64,000 bases of DNA, taken from NCBI RefSeq assembly GCF_011393025.1, contig NZ_JAAOEO010000002.1, positions 248,001-312,000 on the forward strand, given 5' to 3'. This DNA comes from Neobacillus terrae (lineage in GTDB: Bacteria > Bacillota > Bacilli > Bacillales > Cytobacillaceae). Both the position numbers and the translations under genes were made by a program. Shown one piece after another: positions 1 through 13,862 of the stretch. The number at the start of each line of letters is the position of its first letter. Position 1 is the first letter of the stretch. Under the pieces are notes generated by a model. That model ran no database searches and was not told where the DNA came from. It saw only the letters and a program-made list of their open reading frames with translations.

Positions 1-347
1 TTGCCCTTGCCTGCGGAGCGGATACAAGTAAAATGAAGTTTGGCCATCGCGGCTCAAACCATCCAGTTAAAAATCTTCGAACAGGAAAAATTGCCATAAC
101 CGCTCAAAACCACGGTTATGCGGTTGAAAGGGAATCTATAGGCTCTACGGAACTTGAGATTACTCATATAGCTCTGAATGACGATTCTGTTGAAGGACTT
201 CAGCACAAGGAGTTCCCTGCCTTTACAGTGCAGTACCATCCTGAAGCATCACCAGGACCAGAGGACGCAAACGGTTTATTTGACCAGTTTATGAATTTAA
301 TAGATTCCAAGAAAGAGGAGGCTGCTGGCTATGCCAAAACGTACTGA
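1..347 (+). CDS. carA: Carbamoyl-phosphate synthase small (glutaminase) subunit, 3' part only
   Basis: C-terminal ~114 codons of the glutamine amidotransferase subunit that supplies ammonia to CarB for carbamoyl phosphate in pyrimidine (and arginine) synthesis. The gene runs in from the left edge; the first full codon starts at nt 3 and reads [17 protein letters not shown], typical of CarA. The class I amidotransferase His-Glu pair is in the segment [12 protein letters not shown] near nt 228-262. The end overlaps the start of carB by 17 nt, which suggests translational coupling. The catalytic Cys lies upstream of the window. Because this copy sits at the head of the pyrK-D-F-E run, it is the pyrimidine-specific paralogue (pyrAA in Bacillus). 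Confidence 0.96.
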   Translation, partial: ALACGADTSKMKFGHRGSNHPVKNLRTGKIAITAQNHGYAVERESIGSTELEITHIALNDDSVEGLQHKEFPAFTVQYHPEASPGPEDANGLFDQFMNLIDSKKEEAAGYAKTY

Positions 348-3300
348 TATTAAAACCATTCTTGTGATTGGGTCGGGCCCAATCGTCATCGGTCAGGCAG
401 CTGAATTCGATTACGCCGGAACACAGGCTTGTCTGGCATTAAAAGAAGAAGGATACCGGGTTATTCTTGTAAACTCCAATCCCGCTACTATTATGACGGA
501 CACCGAAATAGCCGATAAGGTTTATATTGAGCCACTAACACTTGAATTTGTGAGTAGGATTATCCGAAAGGAACGTCCTGATGCGCTCCTTGCAACTCTC
601 GGTGGACAGACAGGTTTAAATATGGCTGTTGAACTACATGAGTCTGGTGTTCTTGATGAGTGCGAAGTAGAAATCCTTGGCACAAAGCTGACAGCCATTA
701 AAAAAGCAGAAGACAGGGAATTGTTCCGTAATTTGATGAACGAACTCAACGAGCCGGTGCCGGACAGCGAAATCGTGCACCATATGGAGGAAGCGGAGCG
801 TTTTGTTGAAAGAGCAGGATATCCGGTAATAGTAAGGCCTGCCTATACTCTTGGCGGAACAGGCGGAGGAATTTGCCGGGATCATGATGAACTGGTGGAA
901 ATCATTACCAGCGGCCTCAAAAACAGCCCGGTGAACCAGTGTCTGCTTGAAAAAAGCATCGCTGGCTTTAAGGAAATCGAATATGAAGTCATGCGTGACA
1001 GTAATGATAATGCCATCGTGGTTTGTAACATGGAAAATATTGATCCGGTTGGAGTGCATACAGGTGATTCAATTGTAGTTGCTCCGAGCCAGACTCTAAG
1101 CGACCGTGAATATCAGCTTTTAAGAAATGTCTCCCTTAAAATTATCCGCAGCCTTAAGATAGAAGGCGGCTGTAACGTACAGCTGGCACTAGATCCAGAC
1201 AGCTTTGAATATTTTATCATCGAAGTTAACCCGAGGGTTAGCAGGTCCTCTGCTCTTGCTTCAAAAGCAACGGGATATCCGATTGCCAAGCTTGCTGCAA
1301 AAATAGCTGTAGGGCTTACACTTGATGAAATGCTAAATCCTGTTACAGGCAAAACCTACGCAAGCTTTGAACCTGCACTTGATTATATCGTAACCAAAAT
1401 TCCTAGATGGCCTTTTGATAAATTTGAATCAGGTAACCGTTCTCTCGGGACTCAAATGAAAGCAACCGGAGAAGTAATGGCCATCGGCAGAACCTTTGAA
1501 GAGTCCCTGCTAAAAGCTATTCGTTCTCTTGAAGCCGGAGTAAGTCACTTTGAATTAAAGGACGGACAGGAAATAGATGCTGATCTGCTAGAAAAACGAA
1601 TCAGAAAAGCAGGCGATGAAAGATTATTCTATATCGCGGAAGCGCTGAAACGTGGAATTACGATTGAAACGATCCACAATTGGAGCAAAATCGACCTCTT
1701 TTTCCTTAAAAAGATGGAAGGGATCATTCTCCTTGAGCAAAAGACTGAAAAGAACAAGTTTGAGGTTGAATCTGCACACAAAGCCAAGCAATCAGGATTC
1801 TCGGACAAGAAGCTTGCCGAGCTTTGGAATACTTCTGAAGAAGTGATTTATTCCTGGAGAAAAGAAAAGGGAATCCTTCCAGTCTATAAAATGGTAGATA
1901 CTTGTGCGGCGGAGTTTGAATCCGAAACTCCATATTTCTTTGGGACATATGAAGAAGAGAACGAATCGGTAAGAACCGACAGAAAAAGTGTGATTGTGCT
2001 CGGATCTGGCCCTATCCGAATCGGGCAGGGAATTGAATTTGATTATGCAACCGTCCATTCTGTAAAAGCGATTAAAGAAGCCGGGTATGAATCAATCATC
2101 ATCAATAATAATCCTGAAACGGTTTCAACCGATTTCAGCATTTCTGATAAATTATACTTCGAGCCTCTTACCGCGGAAGATGTTATGCATATTGTTGACC
2201 TTGAAAAGCCAGAAGGAGTTGTGGTCCAATTTGGCGGGCAAACAGCCATAAACCTTGCTGGGAAATTAGCGGAACATGGAGTGAAAATCCTGGGAACCAG
2301 CCTGGAAGACCTAGATCGGGCTGAGGACAGAAATAAGTTTGAGCACGCACTTGAAGAACTGAAAATTCCAATGCCTCCGGGCAGAACTGCCATGTCTGTT
2401 GAGGAAGCAGTTATTGTAGCGGAAGAAATCGGTTATCCAGTTCTAGTACGACCTTCGTATGTTCTGGGAGGGCGTGCAATGGAGATTATCTACCGCCAGG
2501 AAGAACTTCTTTATTACATGAAAAATGCTGTAAAAGTAAATCCGGAGCATCCTGTATTAATTGACCGTTACCTGACAGGTAAAGAAATTGAAGTAGATGC
2601 CATTTGTGATGGGAAGGATGTTCTTATTCCTGGAATCATGGAGCATATAGAGCGCGCCGGAGTCCATTCCGGAGATTCCATCGCCGTCTATCCGCCACAA
2701 ACACTTTCTCCTGAAATTAAGGCAAAGCTTGCGGAATATACCAAGAAACTTGCAAAAGGACTAAACATTATCGGACTTCTGAATATCCAGTATGTACTGT
2801 GTAAAAACGAAGTGTATGTTCTTGAGGTAAATCCCCGCTCAAGCCGTACTGTTCCATTTCTCAGCAAAATTACAGAGGTGCCGATGGCTAAAATAGCAAC
2901 AAAAGTGATTTTAGGAGAGTCTTTGGCAGAACAGGGATTTAGCACTGGGCTGCTTCCTGAAAAAGAAGGAGTTTATGTAAAAGTTCCCGTCTTCTCATTT
3001 GCCAAACTCAGAAGCGTTGATATAACTCTCGGACCCGAGATGAAATCTACAGGAGAAGTAATGGGCAAGGATTTAACTCTTGAAAAAGCACTTTATAAAG
3101 GCTTGATTGCATCAGGAATGAAAATCCAGAAATTTGGAACGGTCCTTTTAACAGTCGCTGATAAAGATAAAGGTGAAGCTCTAAAATTAGCGAAAAGATT
3201 TGCTGAAAACGGGTACCGCCTCATGGCGACAGAAGGAACTGCCAGGACGCTTGAAGAAGCAGGCCTCCCAGTAACAGTGGTAGGAAAAATCGGGTATGAG

Positions 3301-3533
3301 GGTAAGACTTTGCTTGATGTGATCCATAAAGGAGAAACACAGTTTATTATCAATACTCTTACTAAGGGTAAACAGCCTGAACGCGATGGATTCAGAATTC
3401 GCAGGGAGGCTGTGGAAAATGGTATTCCCTGCCTTACATCACTTGATACAGCAGATGCAATTTTAAAAGTAATTGAGTCAATGAACTTTTCAACAGAAGC
3501 GATGGGCACGGATAAAAAGGAGGCAATTTTCGC

Positions 3534-3537
<4 letters not shown>
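331..3537 (+). CDS. carB: Carbamoyl-phosphate synthase large subunit
   Basis: 1068 aa, the family's usual length. It makes carbamoyl phosphate from bicarbonate, ammonia and two ATP as the first step of UMP synthesis. Two homologous ATP-grasp halves are visible: one opens with [20 protein letters not shown] (about residue 14), the second with [20 protein letters not shown] (about residue 554). Both carry the PxxVRPxYxLGG nucleotide-binding segment and an EVNPRxSR motif. The last ~130 residues form the MGS-like allosteric domain. The ATG lies within the end of carA, and the stop overlaps the pyrK start (ATGA). No disruption seen. Confidence 0.98.
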
Positions 3538-5935
<2,398 letters not shown>

Positions 5936-5939
<4 letters not shown>

Positions 5940-6574
5940 AGAGAATAATTGCTGAAAAACTTCTAGAAATTAATGCGGTGGCATTAAAGCCAAATGATCC
6001 ATTTACTTGGACATCTGGTCTCCGGTCCCCCATCTATTGTGACAACAGGCTTACTCTGTCCTATCCTGATGTAAGGAGAGAGATTGCCAATGGGTTAAAG
6101 AGCTTGATTGATGAGCACTTTCCGGGAGCTGAGATTATAGCCGGAACGGCAACTGCCGGGATTCCACATGCAGCATGGGTAAGCGAAATAATGAATCTTC
6201 CTATGTGTTATGTTCGTTCTGCACCAAAAGGACATGGGAAAGGAAATCAGATTGAGGGGAAAGCAGCAGCTGGACAGAAGGTTGTTGTGGTTGAGGATTT
6301 AATATCAACAGGCGGTAGTGTTATCACTTCTGTCCAGGCATTAAGGGAATGCGGATGTGAGGTTCTGGGAGTCGTTTCCATTTTTACATACGGACTCAAA
6401 AAAGGAAGAGTGCTGTTAGAGAGTGAGAAAATAGAAAGCCACTCATTGACAAACTTCGAAACTCTTGTTGAGTTAGCAATTGAAAAAGGGTATGTGAGCG
6501 GGGATGACCAGGGAAGTCTGCTTGAATGGGCAAAGGATCCTGGCAGCTGGAGCAATCAATTTGCCGTTAAATAA
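5936..6574 (+). CDS. pyrE: Orotate phosphoribosyltransferase
   Basis: 212 aa. Adds PRPP to orotate to make OMP. The PRPP-binding loop [13 protein letters not shown] is clear (about residues 118-130). I chose the ATG at 5936 over an in-frame upstream ATG at 5906: the protein then begins [15 protein letters not shown], as in known PyrE, the start overlaps the pyrF stop (ATGA), and GGGGTAAGG lies just upstream. Last gene of the pyrimidine operon here; a repeat element and a strong hairpin terminator follow. Confidence 0.96.
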
Positions 6575-6576
6575 GA

Positions 6577-6837
6577 AAAGCCCATTCAGCGAAGCAACTA
6601 CCTGAGTAAACTTCCTGTAACGGCTTCTCTGAATAGACGACATGCAGCTTTGCGACGAGCTGAACATAAGCTTCTTTGAAAAAGCTATGGCGCAGGAGCA
6701 CCAGTGGATGTTGACTTATCGTAGGGAGAAGCGGGATGGACACTAGGTACCAAGTTTCACCTACGGTCATACTAGATGCAAGATATTCAAAGACGCTTTT
6801 CAAGGTTGAAAACTCGCTGGGCGCTAGAGCTAGACAA
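6577..6837 (-). repeat. Dispersed structured repeat downstream of pyrE (long copy)
   Basis: About 261 nt of non-coding sequence filling most of the pyrE-rqcH gap. On the - strand it begins TTGTCTAGCTCTAGCGCCC, includes GGTGCTCCTGCGCCATAGC and GTTCAGCTCGTCGCAAAGC, and ends GTAGTTGCTTCGCTGAATGG. The same blocks in the same order occur between sucC and sucD (54918-55080). The central blocks occur in + orientation at 37697-37757 and 45291-45352. The TTGTCTAGCT end is shared with the tandem repeat near 59650. No coding potential or transposase. The orientation assigned is arbitrary. Confidence 0.75.
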
Positions 6838-6870
6838 TTTAAAAGGTAAAACTTTATAGTTTTTTATTCA

Positions 6871-6910
6871 TAAAAGATAAAGCCAAGCTTATGCCTGGCT
6901 TTATCTTTTA
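6871..6910. terminator. Bidirectional terminator between convergent pyrE and rqcH
   Basis: An 18-nt arm (6871-6888) and its complement (6893-6910) enclose a 4-nt loop, TTAT, with one mismatch. The outer part of the stem is AAAAGAT/ATCTTTT, so an A/T tract serves transcripts from either side. It ends at the rqcH stop codon. Confidence 0.88.
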
Positions 6911-8632
6911 AAAATCGGGCTTATTCTTTAATCGAAGAACCGTTTCTTCGTCAGGTGTGACGAAAAGTGTTTGCTGGTTATCATAAATGACAAAACCAGG
7001 CTTAGCTCCGTTTGGTTTCTTAACATATCGGACCTTTGTAAAATCTACAGGTACAGAGCTGGAGGAGCGGGCTTTACTAAAGTAGGCCGCCAGCCTGGCT
7101 GCTTCCTCAATAGTACGTTCTGATGGCTCCTTGCTGCGGATTACAACATGGGATCCTGGTATATCCTTTGTATGAAGCCATATTTCATCTCTTGCAGCGA
7201 GCTTGTTTGTCAGATAATCATTTTGTTTATTGTTTTTTCCGACAATAATGTCTGTGCCGTCATGGGAGTAATAATGATCAAGAACAGGTTTAGCGTTAGC
7301 TGAAGCCTTTTTGCCATTTCTTTTTTGCCGCATGCGGATGTAACCGCCCTCAACCAGTTCTTCCCTGATTTCCTCTATATCTTTAGGAGAAGCTGACTGT
7401 ACCTGCTGAAAAAGGCTGTCAAAATAAACGGCTTCATCATGGGCTTTTTGAATTTGTTCCTCAACAATCCGCATAGCTGTTTTAGCCTTTTGATATCTTG
7501 AAAAATATTTCTGGGCATTTTCTGAAGGAGTTTTCAACGGATTAAGAGGGATGGTGATAGTGCTCCCTGATTCATCATAATAATTTACAACCTCAATTTC
7601 CTTCATGCCTTTTTTGGCAGCATATAAATTGGCAGTCAGCAATTCGCCAAATCTTTGATATTCATCGGCTCTTTCAGCCTCTTCTAGCGTTCTTTTCAGC
7701 TTTTCAATTTTTTTCTCGTTTTTTTCCTTCTCGTTTACAATAAACCGTTCCAAATCAGAAAATTGCTGTTTTACACGATCACGCTCAGCTTTCCCAAAAT
7801 AAAAACGGTCCAGCAACTCACTTAAGCTTCGGAAAGTCCGGCTTTCACCTTTTAAATGTTTTAGTGGGAAGAGGTAAAAGGCTTCTTTTCCAAAATAAGA
7901 GGTAATGGCGGGTTCTATTTTTCCGCTTTCAATCTCTTTTATCATCTTAATAAAGGTTGGCGGAAGAGTAGTCCGGTTTGACAACCCGCTATTGAAAAGC
8001 ACCTCTTTCGCAAATAGAGGAGAGACACCTGAAAATTGTTCCACAAGCTGGCGATCGAGTCTGCCGCTGTTAAAGTCAAGTGTCTTTAAAACATCCTGTT
8101 CCTCCGCAGTGAAAGGATTGTGCTTATTCTGTTCAGGAGGCGCAATATATACCTGGCCAGGAAGAATTGCCCGGTGGGTATTAACCGCAAACGATACATG
8201 CTTAATACTGTCGAGAATTACATTTCGGTTCTTATCAACAAGAATGATATTGCTGTGCCGTCCCATAATCTCTACTATTAGCTGTTTATAGCTAATATCT
8301 CCAAGCTCATTTCTGCCTTTTACTTCAAAAATTAAGATTCTTTCCGTTTCCACCTGGTATAAATCCTCAATGATATACCCTTCAAGGTGCTTACGAAGGA
8401 GCATGCAGAACATTGGCGGTTCGCTCGGATTTTCATGGGATTCAGATGTGAGCTGGGCACGTGCATAGCTCGGGTGAGCAGATAAAAGCAGTTTATGATT
8501 TTTTCCGTTAGCTCTAATGGTTAAAAGAACTTCATTTTTATAAGGCTGATAAATTTTGTTGATCCTTCCGCCTTTTAGCTTCTGTGATAATTCATCAGCC
8601 ATCGCTTTTGTAAATAATCCATCAAATGACAT
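6908..8632 (-). CDS. rqcH: RqcH (NEMF/Tae2 family) ribosome-associated quality control factor
   Basis: 574 aa. Formerly annotated fibronectin-binding protein (FbpA/YloA). Family members bind 50S subunits obstructed by peptidyl-tRNA and direct C-terminal alanine tailing. Seen here: an N-terminal NFACT-N domain opening [26 protein letters not shown] (about residue 125), a central coiled coil rich in E/K (about 295-340), and an NFACT-R domain with [20 protein letters not shown] and [13 protein letters not shown] near residues 460-500. I chose the ATG at 8632 over 8641 because AAAGGA sits 8 nt upstream and the upstream ATG is part of that Shine-Dalgarno site. Convergent with the pyr operon. Confidence 0.95.
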   Translation of the reverse strand: MSFDGLFTKAMADELSQKLKGGRINKIYQPYKNEVLLTIRANGKNHKLLLSAHPSYARAQLTSESHENPSEPPMFCMLLRKHLEGYIIEDLYQVETERILIFEVKGRNELGDISYKQLIVEIMGRHSNIILVDKNRNVILDSIKHVSFAVNTHRAILPGQVYIAPPEQNKHNPFTAEEQDVLKTLDFNSGRLDRQLVEQFSGVSPLFAKEVLFNSGLSNRTTLPPTFIKMIKEIESGKIEPAITSYFGKEAFYLFPLKHLKGESRTFRSLSELLDRFYFGKAERDRVKQQFSDLERFIVNEKEKNEKKIEKLKRTLEEAERADEYQRFGELLTANLYAAKKGMKEIEVVNYYDESGSTITIPLNPLKTPSENAQKYFSRYQKAKTAMRIVEEQIQKAHDEAVYFDSLFQQVQSASPKDIEEIREELVEGGYIRMRQKRNGKKASANAKPVLDHYYSHDGTDIIVGKNNKQNDYLTNKLAARDEIWLHTKDIPGSHVVIRSKEPSERTIEEAARLAAYFSKARSSSSVPVDFTKVRYVKKPNGAKPGFVIYDNQQTLFVTPDEETVLRLKNKPDF

Positions 8633-8838
8633 AAATAACATCCTTTTCTTTTACAGCTTTCACTATCCTTTTAGTATACCCCGTGTAATTAAGGCTGTCT
8701 CTTATTCCCTCTTAACTTTTGCGTTTCCTGACCCAAACCGATGTTTTTACTTTCCCTATATTAGCATTTTTTGGGACGAGGCCGAATATGCTTACTTAAG
8801 AGAATGTGTACTTTTTAAGGGGGAAGTGAAATGGCCGG

Positions 8839-11517
8839 ATGAAGTTCTATGAAATGGACGTAAAACAAACGGAAAAAACACTGAATACGGACTTTTCGTC
8901 TGGATTATCAACGGAAGAGGCAAAAAATCGAATAAAGGAGCATGGATATAACGAACTGGCAGAAGGTGAAAAACAATCCGCCTTGCTATTATTTTTCAGC
9001 CAATTTAAGGACTTTATGGTCCTGGTTTTGCTGGCGGCTACTCTTATCTCTGGGCTGCTCGGTGAGTATATCGATGCTATTGCCATTATTGCTATTGTAC
9101 TAATCAACGGTTTCCTGGGTTTTTTCCAGGAAAGAAGAGCTGAACGGTCACTGCAGGCCTTAAAGGAATTGTCTGCTCCACAGGTTAGCATTATGCGAGA
9201 TGGAAAATGGATGAAGATTCCATCTAAAGAGATTGCAATCGGGGATGTTCTGAAGTTTACAAGCGGGGACAGAATCGGTGCAGATGTAAGGCTCATAGAC
9301 GTTAGGAGCCTGGAGATTGAGGAATCTGCTTTAACAGGGGAATCAGTTCCAGTTGCTAAACATATTGAACCATTAAAAAATGATAACCCTGGAATTGGTG
9401 ATATGGAAAATATCGCTTTTATGGGAACCATGGTTACCCGAGGAAGCGGCATAGGAACAGTTATAGCTACTGGAATGCAGACAGCTATGGGACAGATTGC
9501 CGACCTTCTGCAAAATGCTGAAACAGCGACAACACCACTTCAGCACAGGCTCGAACAGCTCGGGAAAATTTTAATAACGGCAGCACTTCTTTTGACGGTG
9601 CTTGTTGTATCAATTGGTGTCATGCAGGGCAACGATTTGTATACGATGTTCCTCGCCGGTGTGTCTCTAGCTGTGGCTGCCATTCCAGAGGGACTGCCAG
9701 CCATTGTTACTGTAGCTTTATCATTGGGTGTTCAGAAAATGATACGGAAAAATGCTATCGTCAGAAAACTGCCGGCCGTCGAAACACTAGGATGTGCATC
9801 AGTGATTTGTTCTGATAAAACAGGAACCATGACGCAAAATAAAATGACCGTTACCCATCTTTGGAGCGGAGGACGGCTCTGGAGTGTGGATGGGGTCGGG
9901 TATGAGCCAAAAGGCCAGTTTTACAGAAATGGAAAGCCTGTTTCTGTAAAAGACGAAAAGGCACTTCAGCAAATGCTTATTTTCGGCATGCTTTGCAATC
10001 ATTCTGATTTGATCCGTAATGAGGATGAAATTACTCTTGACGGAGATCCGACAGAAGGAGCACTTCTTGTCAGTGCCATGAAAGCTGGCTATGAAAAAAA
10101 TAGTCTTTTGAAAGAATTTGAGATTCTTAAGGAATTCCCTTTTGATTCAGCCAGGAAAATGATGAGTATTCTGGTTAAGGACAAGGAAGGCCGTCAATTT
10201 ATCGTCACTAAGGGAGCTCCCGATGTTCTGGTGGGAATAAGCCAGTCTGTTCTGTGGGACGGTAAAACGCAGTTTATAGAAGGGCAGACAAAGGTTAAGG
10301 TCCAGGAGGCTATTGATGGACTTGCCTCAAACGCTCTAAGAAATATAGCCATTGCTTTTAAACCTGTACCAGCTAATACCTTGATTCTTAGTGAACAGGA
10401 AGCAGAAAGAGACTTAACCTTTATAGGGATACAAGGAATGATTGATCCACCGAGACCAGAGGTGAAAAAGGCAGTAAGTGAATGCCGTGAAGCCGGAATA
10501 AAGACGGTTATGATCACCGGGGATCATGTAATAACAGCAAAAGCAATTGCGGGTCAGCTGGGAATTTTAACACGCAAAAGCAAAATTGTCGATGGCAATG
10601 CGCTTTCGGGAATGTCTGTAGAGGAACTCGAGGACGTTGTTGATGATGTTTCTGTTTTTGCAAGGGTTTCTCCTGAACATAAGCTGAAAATTGTCAAAGC
10701 CTTACAAAACAGAGGGCATATTGTTGCCATGACCGGCGACGGCGTAAATGATGCTCCGGCTATTAAAGCGGCGGACATTGGTGTTGCCATGGGCATTACA
10801 GGCACCGATGTTGCAAAAGAAGCTTCAGCACTTGTACTTCTTGATGATAATTTTGCAACCATTAAAGAAGCTATTGTTGAAGGACGGAATATCTACGAAA
10901 ATATCCGCAAATTTATCCGTTACCTGCTCGCCTCCAATGTGGGTGAAATATTGGTTATGCTGTTCGCGATGATCCTTGCATTGCCGCTTCCGCTCGTTCC
11001 GATTCAGATTCTATGGGTTAATCTTGTCACAGATGGTCTGCCGGCTATGGCTCTCGGCCTTGACCGTCCTGAAGAAAATGTCATGAAGAGAAAGCCGCGA
11101 AGCCCTAAAGAAGGTGTTTTTGCCAGGGGCCTGGGATGGAAAGTTGTCTCCAGAGGATTTTTAATCGGTTTAGTAACCCTGCTGGCTTTTATTATTGTTT
11201 ACAAAAACCAGCCAGATCGCCTTCAATATGCCCAGACGGTGGCATTTGCGGCACTAGTAATGGCACAGCTTATACATGTGTTTGATTGCCGAAGCGAAAA
11301 ATCGGTCTTATCACGGAATCCTTTCGGTAACCCATATCTTGTATGGTCAGTCATTTCCTCCCTTGCCTTAATGCTTGTCGTAATTTATTATCCTCCATTG
11401 CAGCCGATTTTTCATACCCTTCCAATTGCCGGAAGAGATTGGCTGCTGATTATAGGATTGTCAGCTATTCCTACTTTTTTACTGGCAGGTTCATTTTTGG
11501 TGAGAAAAACAAAATAA
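8839..11517 (+). CDS. yloB: P-type Ca2+-transporting ATPase (SERCA-like, YloB family)
   Basis: 892 aa integral membrane ATPase. Motifs run in the expected order: TM pair near residues 60-95, TGES in the actuator loop (ALTGESVPV, about 167), PEGLPA in TM4 (about 284), phosphorylation site CSDKTGTMTQNK (about 328), KGAPD nucleotide site (about 455), TGDGVNDAPA hinge (about 632), then six C-terminal helices. B. subtilis YloB is the close relative and binds calcium; the exact ion here is inferred. AAGGGGGA lies 13 nt before the ATG, somewhat far; the closer ATG at 8833 runs into a stop after three codons. Followed by a strong hairpin. Confidence 0.95.
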   Translation: MKFYEMDVKQTEKTLNTDFSSGLSTEEAKNRIKEHGYNELAEGEKQSALLLFFSQFKDFMVLVLLAATLISGLLGEYIDAIAIIAIVLINGFLGFFQERRAERSLQALKELSAPQVSIMRDGKWMKIPSKEIAIGDVLKFTSGDRIGADVRLIDVRSLEIEESALTGESVPVAKHIEPLKNDNPGIGDMENIAFMGTMVTRGSGIGTVIATGMQTAMGQIADLLQNAETATTPLQHRLEQLGKILITAALLLTVLVVSIGVMQGNDLYTMFLAGVSLAVAAIPEGLPAIVTVALSLGVQKMIRKNAIVRKLPAVETLGCASVICSDKTGTMTQNKMTVTHLWSGGRLWSVDGVGYEPKGQFYRNGKPVSVKDEKALQQMLIFGMLCNHSDLIRNEDEITLDGDPTEGALLVSAMKAGYEKNSLLKEFEILKEFPFDSARKMMSILVKDKEGRQFIVTKGAPDVLVGISQSVLWDGKTQFIEGQTKVKVQEAIDGLASNALRNIAIAFKPVPANTLILSEQEAERDLTFIGIQGMIDPPRPEVKKAVSECREAGIKTVMITGDHVITAKAIAGQLGILTRKSKIVDGNALSGMSVEELEDVVDDVSVFARVSPEHKLKIVKALQNRGHIVAMTGDGVNDAPAIKAADIGVAMGITGTDVAKEASALVLLDDNFATIKEAIVEGRNIYENIRKFIRYLLASNVGEILVMLFAMILALPLPLVPIQILWVNLVTDGLPAMALGLDRPEENVMKRKPRSPKEGVFARGLGWKVVSRGFLIGLVTLLAFIIVYKNQPDRLQYAQTVAFAALVMAQLIHVFDCRSEKSVLSRNPFGNPYLVWSVISSLALMLVVIYYPPLQPIFHTLPIAGRDWLLIIGLSAIPTFLLAGSFLVRKTK

Positions 11518-11531
11518 AGTATGATATAATC

Positions 11532-11566
11532 CAAAAGGTAATAGAGAAGTACTCTATTACCTTTTG
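11532..11566 (+). terminator. Terminator after yloB
   Basis: Perfect 15-bp inverted repeat, CAAAAGGTAATAGAG and its complement, with a 5-nt loop (AAGTA), followed by a short T-rich run. Placed 15 nt after the yloB stop. Confidence 0.8.
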
Positions 11567-11660
11567 TTGTTTACAAGAAGATCGTAAGCATCGGCTCTGC
11601 TGTTGTATTATCGCCTCAGCATTTGCCGATTTTCCTAATAGATTGGATGGTGTCAAATGG

Positions 11661-12536
11661 ATGGCCTTTAGTATGACTGGCTTCGGCAGAAGCAAAATTG
11701 AAGCAGGCTCTTTTTCGGTAAATGCAGAAATTAAAACAGTTAATCACCGTTTTTGCGAGTTCCATATCCGGATGCCCCGCCAGCTTCTAAGTATCGAAGA
11801 AAAAATCAAGAAAAAACTTGGCGCCTTTATCAGGAGGGGAAGAGTAGAAGTTTTTATTACTCTTGAAGGTGAAGGAACTGTCTGCCGCAAAGTTCAAGCC
11901 GATTGGAATTTGATAGAGGAATATTATCAATTTATCCAGCAGGCACGTGAAAAGTTTGCAATTGAAGGATCCATTACCATTCAGGAACTCATCAGCAGGG
12001 AAGAATTTGTACATATTGAAGAATCAGAAGGTTCTAATGAAGATCTTGAAATTGCTGTCCTTTCTGCTGTAGAGGAAGCGGCCTCGCAGCTGGCCTTAAT
12101 GAGGCAGACTGAAGGAGAGGAGTTATTAAAGGATATAACAGCTCACCTAGCGCAGATTGATTCTTATGTATCAGGACTGCGTAAATATGCTCCAGAGGTT
12201 GTTCAGCAATATAGGGAACGAATAACCAAGAGAATGCAGGACTTCCTGAATGGGCAAATAGACGAGGCCAGAATTCTGACAGAAGTGGCCGTTTTCTCCG
12301 AAAAGGCCGATATTAACGAGGAATTAACCCGCCTGGGAAGCCACATTCAGCAATTTTTAAAAATATTAAAAGAAAAAGAGCCCATTGGGCGAAAGCTTGA
12401 TTTTTTGGTGCAGGAAATGAATCGGGAAACAAATACGATTGGTTCTAAAGCGACGGATTCTTCCATAGCAAGGGATGTAGTGGAAATCAAGAGTTTACTT
12501 GAAAAAATCAAAGAGCAGATTCAGAATATAGAATAA
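11661..12536 (+). CDS. yloC: YicC/YloC family endoribonuclease-like protein
   Basis: 291 aa. Conserved YicC family; the E. coli member has been described as an endoribonuclease, and B. subtilis yloC sits in the same position. The N terminus MAFSMTGFGRSK and the block EIKTVNHRFCEFHIRMPR are family signatures. The C-terminal DUF1732 part contains EKADINEELTRLGSHIQQF and GRKLDFLVQEMNRETNTIGSK. A long in-frame extension upstream overlaps yloB and is not conserved, so the start at 11661 is preferred; GGATGGTG about 8 nt upstream is a weak ribosome-binding site. First gene of the remA-gmk-rpoZ run. Confidence 0.9.
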   Translation: MAFSMTGFGRSKIEAGSFSVNAEIKTVNHRFCEFHIRMPRQLLSIEEKIKKKLGAFIRRGRVEVFITLEGEGTVCRKVQADWNLIEEYYQFIQQAREKFAIEGSITIQELISREEFVHIEESEGSNEDLEIAVLSAVEEAASQLALMRQTEGEELLKDITAHLAQIDSYVSGLRKYAPEVVQQYRERITKRMQDFLNGQIDEARILTEVAVFSEKADINEELTRLGSHIQQFLKILKEKEPIGRKLDFLVQEMNRETNTIGSKATDSSIARDVVEIKSLLEKIKEQIQNIE

Positions 12537-12593
12537 TGTGTTTAGAAAGAATGGTATACGGCAAAAATAAATTATTGATGATGGGGGAACATC

Positions 12594-13483
<890 letters not shown>

Positions 13484-13485
13484 GT

Positions 13486-13704
13486 ATGTTATATCCATCT
13501 ATTGACTCATTGCTAGAAATAATTGATTCTAAATATTCCCTTGTATCCGTGGCAGCAAAGCGTGCACGGGTTATGCAGCAAAGTGGCGGCTACAGAATGA
13601 ACAAGTATGTTTCCCACAAATATGTAGGTAAAGCATTAGAAGAAATTTATTCGGGTGAACTTACTTACCGAACTGCGAAAAAGCCTGAGACTGCTGAAGA
13701 GTAA
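13486..13704 (+). CDS. rpoZ: RNA polymerase omega subunit
   Basis: 72 aa. Small subunit that helps assembly of RNA polymerase by binding beta-prime. [20 protein letters not shown] and the C-terminal [12 protein letters not shown] match Bacillus omega. It carries a few extra C-terminal residues (AKKPETAEE) compared with the ~67-aa B. subtilis protein. GGAGGCTGAATAAGT provides the ribosome-binding site within the end of gmk. Confidence 0.95.
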   Translation: MLYPSIDSLLEIIDSKYSLVSVAAKRARVMQQSGGYRMNKYVSHKYVGKALEEIYSGELTYRTAKKPETAEE

Positions 13705-13734
13705 TCATAGGAAACAAAAAGTATAATTGTATTG

Positions 13735-13765
13735 AGGTCTGGCGCGAATATGTGTCAGACCTTTT
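13735..13765 (+). terminator. Probable terminator after rpoZ
   Basis: AGGTCTG (13735-13741) pairs with CAGACCT (13756-13762) across a 14-nt loop and runs into TTTT. Flanking GTATAA and TTATAC extend the stem imperfectly. It may attenuate rather than end transcription into coaBC. Confidence 0.55.
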
Positions 13766-13862
13766 ATACTGTCAGAGTGTTTGTTCAAAAAAGATGAAAA
13801 TTTGCCGTAATTGCATCATAATGAAGAAAAGATAACTGGATTAAGCATTCGGGGGTAATGAA

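Noticed and set aside
11343..11660. Long N-terminal extension of YloC overlapping yloB
   Set aside because: Lies inside yloB codons and a terminator; not conserved in the family, which begins MxxSMTGxG.
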